Below the pieces are notes generated by a model, which was given only the letters and a program-made list of their open reading frames with translations, was not told the origin of the DNA and did not search any database. This document shows positions 1 to 6,244 of a stretch of DNA of 34,916 nt, in pieces (the first letter of the stretch is position 1; each line of letters begins with the position of its first letter). Source of the DNA: an uncultured Prevotella sp. (GTDB lineage: Bacteria > Bacteroidota > Bacteroidia > Bacteroidales > Bacteroidaceae). Position numbers and translations under genes: made by a program. Where the stretch lies: positions 1-34,916 of the forward strand of contig CAMUYR010000036.1 of assembly GCA_947164965.1 (NCBI GenBank), written 5' to 3'.

Positions 1-24
1 GGAGGCCGCCACTTTTTCAGAGAG

Positions 25-72
25 AGGAGCCCTTTCGTCAGCAATGATGAGAGGGTTCCTTCATTTTTATTG
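25..72 (+). terminator. Intrinsic terminator of an upstream gene
   Basis: A 9-bp stem (25-33 with 52-60, one G-T pair) is followed by a T-rich stretch from 61. It probably ends a gene lying left of the window. No coding region is visible in 1-157. Confidence 0.5.
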
Positions 73-117
73 TAATAAACCTAGAATGAGGGCTTTTTCT
101 TTATTATCCTTAAAAAA

Positions 118-149
118 ATTGTGATATTGTGATATTTTTTGTACCTTTG
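118..149 (+). promoter_or_regulatory. Bacteroidota-type promoter for the TPR/AraC regulator
   Basis: TACCTTTG at 142-149 matches the -7 element TAnnTTTG, and ATTG at 118-121 lies 20 bp upstream as the -33 element. The expected transcription start, about 155-157, almost coincides with the ATG at 158, so the mRNA would be leaderless or use the ATG at 167. Confidence 0.7.
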
Positions 150-157
150 CAGACTAT

Positions 158-1678
158 ATGAGTTCGATGACTTACATAAGGTTTGCAGCACAAGTATTGC
201 TTATTTTTATAACTTCGTCAGTATGGTCGCAGAATGCTAACCAGATATTGGACGAGGCAGACAGCCTATATGCTGTTCAGCAGTATCAACAGGCTTTGAA
301 AACAGCTAAGAAGGCATTGCCGCTGAGCAAGGGTACCGATATTGAAGCAGACTGTTTGAACCTATTGGCAGTGATTAATATTCGTCTTGCTGACTATGAA
401 GAGGCAGCTAAATATGCCAAGCAATGCTACGCGCTGGACGAGAAGACGGGTGATCCTGATGTTATGTCGTCGAGTCTGAACACTTTGGCGGCTATCTATA
501 TGGGCGCTAATCAGGAGAACGAAGCTGAGAAATATGTGCTGAAGGGTATTGAGATGGCTGAGAAGGCCAATAATCCTAACCGGATGGCGGTCTTGCAAGC
601 GATGGCCTCGGAGGTTTATCACGCCCAGGGCAACGATCAAAAGGCTTTATCCTATATAGAGACGGCTTATGAGATAGACAAGAAGCAGGGTAACGAGGCG
701 CGTGCGATGGTGCGGTTGGCGCAGAAGGCTTCTGTGCTGATAGGCTTGCAGGACTATCAGCAGGCAGAGCGGGTGCTGAATGAGGTCATTCCATATCTGC
801 GCAAAACCGGTGACAGACAATCGTTGGGTATTGCCTGCAACAAGATGGGTATGGCGCAATACAACATGAAGCACGATGCTGAAGCTATCAAGTACTATCG
901 TGAGGCTGGCGACATCTTTATGGCGCTGAACGATCCCTATAATGAGATTCATGCTCGCAAAGGGCTGTACGAGGCCTTGTGGAAGAAAGATCCGGACGAG
1001 GCTAAAGTGCAGTTGGACAGGTTTACCAGTCTGAAAGACTCGATATACAGCAATACTTCTGCGGATAAACTTGCGAAATATAATGCGGAGTTTGGTAACG
1101 AGTGGTTACAGTTGGAGAATCACGAGCAGCGACGCGCTAAGTTGTGGGCTATTATTGCTGCGGTTATTGCTGTCATCGTCGCCATCGGTATCTGGCTCTT
1201 CATGCGCCATAGTCACCTGAAGCAGATACGCATCAATGCCGAACTGCGTGAGAACATCAAGATGCTGCGGGAGAAGTACGACATACTCAATGAACAGTAC
1301 GACAATGCCATAGCCACCGGCACGCAGGAAGCCACCACGCAGCTGAATGCTGCCGACAGCGAATTCCTGGAGAAGACGGTAAACATCATCAATGAGCTTA
1401 TTTTCTCTGGACAGATTGATGCCAATCATGTGGCCGAACGTCTCGGCATGAGTCTCTTCCAGTTCCGTCAGCGCATCACGGCGCTTACCGACGAGACGCC
1501 GCAGACATTTATCCAGACCATCCGCATGCGGCGTGCCCGTCACCTGTTAGACAATCACCCTGAGATGAACGTCTCAGAGATTGCTACCCTTTGTGCCTAC
1601 AACGACACGCCCAACTTCACCCGCGCCTTCAAGAAAACCTTCGGTATCACCCCGACCCAGTATCAGGAACGGCATTAA
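158..1678 (+). CDS. Membrane-anchored TPR sensor with C-terminal AraC-type DNA-binding domain
   Basis: This 506-residue protein starts with a signal-like hydrophobic stretch ending near VWSQ (about residue 24). Helical tetratricopeptide repeats follow to about residue 310, then one membrane segment (about 329-350), a charged coiled-coil linker (about 353-390) and an AraC-type helix-turn-helix pair at the end (about 420-506). The terminal FTRAFKKTFGITPTQY is the classic AraC signature. The layout puts a periplasmic TPR sensor across the membrane from a cytoplasmic DNA-binding domain, an architecture common in Bacteroidota and distinct from hybrid two-component systems. The target genes are unknown; the lipoprotein block downstream is an obvious guess. 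The start could also be the ATG at 167, because the promoter lies so close. Confidence 0.85.
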   Translation: MSSMTYIRFAAQVLLIFITSSVWSQNANQILDEADSLYAVQQYQQALKTAKKALPLSKGTDIEADCLNLLAVINIRLADYEEAAKYAKQCYALDEKTGDPDVMSSSLNTLAAIYMGANQENEAEKYVLKGIEMAEKANNPNRMAVLQAMASEVYHAQGNDQKALSYIETAYEIDKKQGNEARAMVRLAQKASVLIGLQDYQQAERVLNEVIPYLRKTGDRQSLGIACNKMGMAQYNMKHDAEAIKYYREAGDIFMALNDPYNEIHARKGLYEALWKKDPDEAKVQLDRFTSLKDSIYSNTSADKLAKYNAEFGNEWLQLENHEQRRAKLWAIIAAVIAVIVAIGIWLFMRHSHLKQIRINAELRENIKMLREKYDILNEQYDNAIATGTQEATTQLNAADSEFLEKTVNIINELIFSGQIDANHVAERLGMSLFQFRQRITALTDETPQTFIQTIRMRRARHLLDNHPEMNVSEIATLCAYNDTPNFTRAFKKTFGITPTQYQERH

Positions 1679-1781
1679 TAGAATGTCACATAAACTTTAT
1701 AAATCGTAAATATTAGTACTGATTACGCCAAATGATAACAGAATTTGATGAAATGATAACAACGTTTTGCCCTTTTTAGTG

Positions 1782-1789
1782 TAATTTTG
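1782..1789 (+). promoter_or_regulatory. -7 element before a 54-residue small ORF
   Basis: TAATTTTG fits TAnnTTTG and lies 28 bp before the ATG at 1818. The -33 element is poor: TTTTG at 1765-1769 is too close. The match still supports separate transcription of the small gene. Confidence 0.45.
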
Positions 1790-1817
1790 CACCAGAAATG
1801 AAACAAAGCTATCTGTC

Positions 1818-1982
1818 ATGACCAAGAATAACTATCAGAAGGCAGCCAGAGAATATGCCCACCATTATGTGGACTTTCTGCTCGACATGGAGGGCGTGGT
1901 GGGTTATCAGGTGGATATGCGACTCAGTCAGCTCGTAGAGCAGAAGATAAAAGAATATATGGAATCACATAAACCAATATAA
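1818..1982 (+). CDS. Small hypothetical protein, 54 residues
   Basis: The ORF runs from the ATG at 1818 to the TAA at 1980-1982. It encodes a hydrophilic, probably helical protein that begins MTKNNYQKAAREYAHHYVDF and ends MESHKPI. I do not recognise the family. A Bacteroidota -7 element sits 28 bp upstream, and codon use resembles its neighbours. It has no signal peptide or membrane segment. The codons for its last residues are part of an imperfect 34-bp direct duplication that continues into the spacer before the next gene, so the C-terminus may have been altered recently. It could be a regulator or partner of the flanking envelope genes, but nothing in the sequence shows this. Confidence 0.5.
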   Translation: MTKNNYQKAAREYAHHYVDFLLDMEGVVGYQVDMRLSQLVEQKIKEYMESHKPI

Positions 1983-2031
1983 TAAAATAAGTATAGAATC
2001 ACATAAACCATCAGAAATAAAATAAGGTATA
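1962..2031 (+). repeat. Imperfect tandem duplication, period about 34 bp
   Basis: GAATCACATAAACCA occurs at 1962-1976 and again at 1996-2010. Each copy is followed by AATAAAATAAG-like and TATA sequence (about 1981-1995 and 2016-2031). The first copy lies in the end of the 54-residue ORF; the second forms the leader of the next lipoprotein gene. Confidence 0.7.
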
Positions 2032-2035
2032 GAAA

Positions 2036-2704
2036 ATGAAAAAGTTAGTATTTTGCATCGCCATCATGGCAACAGTATGCCTCGCATCATGCGCGGACGG
2101 CAAGAAAACACAGGCTGACGCTGACAATACGGCAGACAGTACGGCTGCTATGAGTAAGACCGACAGCGCTAACGTTGGTGCGGGTAGTGTAGCCGAGATG
2201 GGCGAAGACGGCGAGGCTACCGAGCAGGACGATCCTACGAATGCAGAGGAGTGGGACGTCAGTGTGCGCACCATCGACCTTGACAGCGACCCTCGTTACG
2301 AGGTGATTATCCGTGACAGCAAGGGCAAAACATTGACCTTTGGCGAGCGCACGGGGTTCGACTATCCCAGGGATATGCTGGAGACCTTTGGCAATGTCTG
2401 GCAGACCGACGTGAACTTCGACGGACACACCGATGTGATGATTTGTCTAGGTCAGGAGCCCGTCAGCGACCAGACTTTTGTGCGTTACGATGCATGGGTC
2501 TTTGATCCCGACGATAACAAGTTCTACTGTCAAGGCTCCTTCCGCGATATTTGTAATCCGGAGGTGGACCGTGAGGGGCGGCGCATCCTTAGTCATTACA
2601 TTGCCCGCGACGGTGTGACGCGTGTCTATTCGGCCCACTACTGGCAGAAGGACGGCAATATCGCACAGGAAGGCGAGACTTGGACACTAAGCCCTAACAA
2701 ATAA
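2036..2704 (+). CDS. Predicted lipoprotein, 222 residues, function unknown
   Basis: The N-terminus is a lipoprotein signal with lipobox LASC and Cys19 as the lipidation site. A low-complexity Asp/Ala/Thr linker (about 20-75) follows, then a globular domain of about 145 residues. That domain includes DVNFDGHTDVMICLGQ, which resembles an FG-GAP/VCBS-type calcium-binding turn, so the fold may be a beta-propeller blade-like module. No enzyme motif is visible. It opens a run of secreted proteins (2036-6025) with similar short signals, which suggests envelope roles. The family is not recognised with confidence. Confidence 0.75.
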   Translation: MKKLVFCIAIMATVCLASCADGKKTQADADNTADSTAAMSKTDSANVGAGSVAEMGEDGEATEQDDPTNAEEWDVSVRTIDLDSDPRYEVIIRDSKGKTLTFGERTGFDYPRDMLETFGNVWQTDVNFDGHTDVMICLGQEPVSDQTFVRYDAWVFDPDDNKFYCQGSFRDICNPEVDREGRRILSHYIARDGVTRVYSAHYWQKDGNIAQEGETWTLSPNK

Positions 2705-2713
2705 GCATATAAC

Positions 2714-2734
2714 ATTAAAGATTAAACATTAAAC
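2714..2734 (+). repeat. ATTAAAG/ATTAAAC heptamer repeat
   Basis: Three adjacent heptamers, ATTAAAG, ATTAAAC and ATTAAAC, lie in the 74-bp spacer before the next lipoprotein gene. The same heptamers occur near 3900-3926 and as seven perfect units at 31450-31498. Confidence 0.65.
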
Positions 2735-2778
2735 CATAAATTTACAACAAACAATTATCATTTAAACAATTAATCATT

Positions 2779-3357
2779 ATGAAAAAAGCATTATTTAGTT
2801 TTGCAATCGTCGCAGCAGCTGTATTCGTATCGTGTGGTAACAAGTCGGCAGCGAATGCCGAGGGCCAGGATTCTGCAGCAGTAGCTGAGGAGCAGACAGA
2901 GCAGAAGGCTGAACAGAAGGAAGAGGCAAAAGCACCTGAGTTTGAAGCTGAGACCTACGAGTGTGACTATTTTACAGCAGAATTCCCTGCTGGTCATAAA
3001 GCCGAAGTAGCTGATAAATACGGCTGGAGAGGTATTGTCTTCCCACTAAAAGAAGATGGTTCTCAGGCAAATTCCGGTACACGCGTTCAACTGCTTCACC
3101 CTGCTAAGGAGACTGTAGCAGAATTTATCAAGAAGGCGAACAATGTTCCCAACGGCATGAAAGGTCTCGAGAAGTATGGCAACGGTTCCTATGAGATTGG
3201 TGGCGAGAAGTTCCAAACATGGTTTAAGGCTGGTATGATCTATTTCTTGCGAGATGATGCTAAGAACGGTGGTTGCTTTAACTTCGCTATCCCCGAGTTT
3301 GCTTTCGAGAAGCAGGAATTGGTGATGGGTGTACTTAACAGCATAAAGTTCAAGTAA
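2779..3357 (+). CDS. Predicted lipoprotein with one small C-terminal domain
   Basis: The 192-residue product has a lipoprotein signal with VSC and Cys19, then a Glu/Gln/Ala-rich linker (about 25-55) and one compact domain. Within it, FPLKEDGS closely matches KPLKEDGT of the lipoprotein at 3931, and the terminal strand VLNSIKFK matches that protein's domain ends IIDNIVIK and FSSVKMD. I infer these are paralogous single- and double-domain proteins, perhaps of the PsbP/DUF1795-like class. The stop codon touches the ATG of the next gene, so the two are almost certainly co-transcribed. Confidence 0.75.
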   Translation: MKKALFSFAIVAAAVFVSCGNKSAANAEGQDSAAVAEEQTEQKAEQKEEAKAPEFEAETYECDYFTAEFPAGHKAEVADKYGWRGIVFPLKEDGSQANSGTRVQLLHPAKETVAEFIKKANNVPNGMKGLEKYGNGSYEIGGEKFQTWFKAGMIYFLRDDAKNGGCFNFAIPEFAFEKQELVMGVLNSIKFK

Positions 3358-3891
3358 ATGAAGACCGTATTTTCAACTATCGCAATGCTTTTTCTGCTCT
3401 GCCTGACGACGACAGGGCAGAACAAGCAGGCCGAGGTTGCTAAGATCCGTAAGGCTTATGTAACGGCAAAGGCTGATGCCGAGAAGGCTCAGAAGGGCAC
3501 GGACCCTCTGTTGGGTCACATGGTGACGACGGTGAACCATGTGGAGCCGGGCGTTGGGCCGCAGAAGGAGACACTGCAGTATTATTTCCGCCGTACGGAG
3601 GATCAGACGACGGGTATGTACCGCTATAAGCCATTTCTCATCACCCGTAAGTATAACATCGCTGCCCGCGATTTCTACGAGGAGTTTCTGTTCATTGACT
3701 CCGACGAGGGGCTGAACTTCTTCTTCAAGAAGGGCGGTAGCAACGAGACGCGCTACTACTACTGGAGCTGGAACAACGGCGGTTCGCACAGTGTTATCAA
3801 GGGCGAACCACTGATGGACGAGGTGTTTGCACTGCGTCTGGCTACGGACTTGACCGAGGCATTTGCCCGTCTGATGAACCGTGACTATTGA
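3358..3891 (+). CDS. Secreted protein of unknown function
   Basis: This 177-residue protein has a signal peptide with likely cleavage after TTTGQ (about residue 21) and no lipobox cysteine. The mature part starts with an Ala/Lys-rich helix, followed by an aromatic-rich domain (LQYYFRR, RYYYWSWNN) that looks beta-rich. It starts one base after the stop of the lipoprotein gene at 2779, so translational coupling is likely. I do not recognise the family. It may act in the periplasm with the neighbouring lipoproteins. Confidence 0.7.
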   Translation: MKTVFSTIAMLFLLCLTTTGQNKQAEVAKIRKAYVTAKADAEKAQKGTDPLLGHMVTTVNHVEPGVGPQKETLQYYFRRTEDQTTGMYRYKPFLITRKYNIAARDFYEEFLFIDSDEGLNFFFKKGGSNETRYYYWSWNNGGSHSVIKGEPLMDEVFALRLATDLTEAFARLMNRDY

Positions 3892-3930
3892 ACATAAACA
3901 TTAAACATAAAGATTAATCATTAAAACGAG

Positions 3931-4932
3931 ATGAAGAAAGTTGTATTTAGTTTGGCCATCTTGGCAGCAACGGCTGTGATGGCGTCGTGTGGTAACAAAG
4001 CTGCAAGCGGTGAGTCTGCTGAGAATAGTGAGAGTGAGCAGATTACTGCTTTGGAGGGCGAGACGGTAGATACCCGTTTCTATACCATCATCATCCCTCA
4101 GGGCTGGAAAGTGAAGGACATGAGCACGAAGGATTATAACTTGTATCTGAAACCTCTGAAGGAGGACGGCACTGAGGGTAGCGGTTACATCCGAATCTCG
4201 GCCAACGAGTTCAGGACTTCTGACAAATTCCATGAGCCCAATGAGCGCCTCGAGGAGTTCCTTTCCGCTAATAAGGAGCGCGTGAACAAGGGTGAGATGA
4301 AGTTTGGCCGTAACACTTTCTTTGTCGGCGAGAATCCCAGCTTCAAGACTTTTGAGATGTACACCAAGCTCGCCGACAATGGTCTGATGAATATCTCGGT
4401 GGCTACGCTGGGCATTGACGACGCCATGGTGAAGGCTATCATCGATAATATCGTCATCAAGGAGACTGCTGGTCCGAAGGCTGAGCCGAAGGTGGAGGAG
4501 ATCAGTTACAAGACCGAGCCTGGCAAGAAAGGCTTTACTCGCTACTTCCTTGACAAGGGCGTGAGCGTCGAGTTGCCTGATGGCGTTGCTCCACGCAAGG
4601 GTGCGAAGAATATCTTCGACGAGCAGGACCAGAAGTATGCTACGGTTTACTCTGTGACCATTACTACACTGAGCGACCATTTCAATCAGGACGAGTACAT
4701 GAAGTCGCGTACTGAGAGCATGCAGAAGATGCGTAAGGACACCAAAGTGACGAAGAACGGCAAGAACTTCGACATGACCTACACGCAGAACACGACCATT
4801 ACCGCTGTCGAGCATCATGTGACGACGCCAGAGAAGGCTGTGGTTGTGCGCATCATGTATTGGAACACGAACCGCGAAGATCATCCTGAGAAATACGTGA
4901 AGGATGTATTCAGCAGCGTGAAGATGGATTAA
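3931..4932 (+). CDS. Predicted two-domain lipoprotein
   Basis: The 333-residue protein has a lipoprotein signal with MASC and Cys20. Two similar modules follow: about 45-180 (from TVDTRFYTIIIPQGW to IIDNIVIK) and about 200-333 (from FTRYFLDKGVSVELP to FSSVKMD). The first shares PLKEDGT with the lipoprotein at 2779, so the modules look like duplicated copies of one domain, possibly PsbP/DUF1795-like. There are no catalytic motifs. It lies in the same orientation as its neighbours, with a 39-bp A/T-rich spacer upstream. Confidence 0.75.
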   Translation: MKKVVFSLAILAATAVMASCGNKAASGESAENSESEQITALEGETVDTRFYTIIIPQGWKVKDMSTKDYNLYLKPLKEDGTEGSGYIRISANEFRTSDKFHEPNERLEEFLSANKERVNKGEMKFGRNTFFVGENPSFKTFEMYTKLADNGLMNISVATLGIDDAMVKAIIDNIVIKETAGPKAEPKVEEISYKTEPGKKGFTRYFLDKGVSVELPDGVAPRKGAKNIFDEQDQKYATVYSVTITTLSDHFNQDEYMKSRTESMQKMRKDTKVTKNGKNFDMTYTQNTTITAVEHHVTTPEKAVVVRIMYWNTNREDHPEKYVKDVFSSVKMD

Positions 4933-4969
4933 TCGTACGGACTTTTTTAGAATTCAACGAATAGAAACA

Positions 4970-6025
4970 ATGAAACAGAATCAGAGTGTTTTGAAGATGT
5001 TGCTGGTCGCTGCGCTTGTTTTCGGCGGTGCCAGCCAGGCCGACGCACAGTTCGGTAAGTTGCTGAACAAGGCGAAGAACACAGTTAAGAAGGAGGTCGA
5101 CCAGGCCGAGCTCGACGCCAAGAACTCGGCTCGCCGTGCGGCTAATGAGAAGGTAGAAAGCACGGTCAATGGTGCCGTCCAGTCGGAGACAGCTGCCGTA
5201 GCGGGCATCGATGTGTGGTACGGTTCCAACAACACGAAGATAGCAACCTACTTCCCAAAGCGTAAACAGCTGGAGTTGGTGACTATCCATAAGGATGGAC
5301 CGAACCAGGGCAAGCCGATTACTTATACGTTCCAGGACGACGGTGCCATCATGGGCGACGACGGTAATCAGAAGGGTGAGATAAAAGGCGATATGGTATC
5401 ATCGGGTAACGTGTATAATATGGAGGTCAAGTCGGACGGCAAGGTGATGTGGGACGGCGACGAACTCGGTGAAATATACGAAGACGGGAATGTCCGTTTG
5501 TTCAATTCCGCCATCGCCCGCACGAGTGCTCCGATGGACCGCAAGGTGCTTGCTTTCGCTGTGTACGGTGTGCTCTACAAGACTGACAAACTGCGTGAGC
5601 TGCGTAAGGAGAAGGACAATCCGATCGGGGGATACACGATTACGCGCACGACGGTGACGAAGCCGAGCAGTAGCTCGTCCAGCGGTGAGACCATCCTCTA
5701 CAAGGGCGGCTCCATAGTCGGCAAGCTCCGCACTGACGGCACTGTCTACGTGGGCGGCTCCATCAAGGGTCAGATCCGCGCTAACGGCTCGATCTATGTG
5801 GGTGGCTCGAATGCGGGCACGCTACGCGATAACGGTGACGTTCTCAGGGGCGGCTCAATTATCGGCCGTATCGAGTCGAATGGTGACATACGCATCAAGG
5901 GCAGTATCGTAGGCAAGGTAGAATCGAATGGCAATATCCGTAAGGGCGGTAGCATTGTGGGCAAGGCGAAGAACATGACCAACCTGCGCCACGTCGCCAT
6001 ATTCTACTTCTTCGGCTTCTATTAA
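4970..6025 (+). CDS. Secreted protein with 16-residue glycine-rich repeats (beta-flower-like)
   Basis: The 351-residue protein has a signal peptide with likely cleavage after ADAQ (residue 27) and a Lys/Ala-rich helical segment (about 28-75). A middle domain (about 80-215) has alternating DG/GN turns, then comes a Ser-rich linker (233-238). From residue 246 five units of exactly 16 residues follow, of the type GGSIVGKLRTDGTVYV, and then a shorter sixth. The pattern resembles the 5-fold beta-flower proteins of Bacteroidota and, more distantly, bactofilin-like solenoids. It ends in the aromatic tail FYFFGFY. The repeats suggest a small oligomeric or solenoid surface structure; no enzyme activity is indicated. 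A strong terminator follows. Confidence 0.7.
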   Translation: MKQNQSVLKMLLVAALVFGGASQADAQFGKLLNKAKNTVKKEVDQAELDAKNSARRAANEKVESTVNGAVQSETAAVAGIDVWYGSNNTKIATYFPKRKQLELVTIHKDGPNQGKPITYTFQDDGAIMGDDGNQKGEIKGDMVSSGNVYNMEVKSDGKVMWDGDELGEIYEDGNVRLFNSAIARTSAPMDRKVLAFAVYGVLYKTDKLRELRKEKDNPIGGYTITRTTVTKPSSSSSSGETILYKGGSIVGKLRTDGTVYVGGSIKGQIRANGSIYVGGSNAGTLRDNGDVLRGGSIIGRIESNGDIRIKGSIVGKVESNGNIRKGGSIVGKAKNMTNLRHVAIFYFFGFY

Positions 6026-6049
6026 TCAATACAATTGAAATGGATTCTC

Positions 6050-6092
6050 AACGAATCAAGGAGAAAAGAGCCTCCTTGATTCGTTTTATTTT
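6050..6092 (+). terminator. Strong intrinsic terminator
   Basis: A perfect 14-bp stem (6050-6063 with 6072-6085) has an 8-nt loop and is followed by TTTATTTT. It closes the envelope block. Confidence 0.85.
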
Positions 6093-6155
6093 AGTGCCGG
6101 TAAACTCCGAGTTTAGTACCGGTAAACTCAGGGTTTAGTGCCGGTAAACTCAGGC
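6090..6155 (+). repeat. Three tandem 22-bp repeats
   Basis: Units lie at 6090-6111, 6112-6133 and 6134-6155. Each has the core TTTAGTgCCGGTAAACTC. The middle unit has TACCGGTA, a palindrome, where the others have TGCCGGTA. They sit between a terminator and a promoter, so they may be binding sites for a regulator. Confidence 0.8.
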
Positions 6156-6176
6156 GTTAATAAAATGGAGGAAAAG

Positions 6177-6208
6177 TTTGGCAAATTCAAATATAATATC
6201 TACCTTTG
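6177..6208 (+). promoter_or_regulatory. Promoter of the DPP-IV gene
   Basis: TTTG at 6177-6180 and TACCTTTG at 6201-6208 have a 20-bp spacer, a full match to the Bacteroidota housekeeping consensus. The ATG follows at 6245. Confidence 0.85.
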
Positions 6209-6244
6209 CAAATGGAATAAGTTCAATGTAAAATACACTTTTAT

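Noticed and set aside
3901..4884. Long minus-strand frame of 327 codons
   Set aside because: It lies opposite the lipoprotein gene at 3931, has no domain pattern or promoter, and has the Leu/His-rich composition of an antisense shadow.
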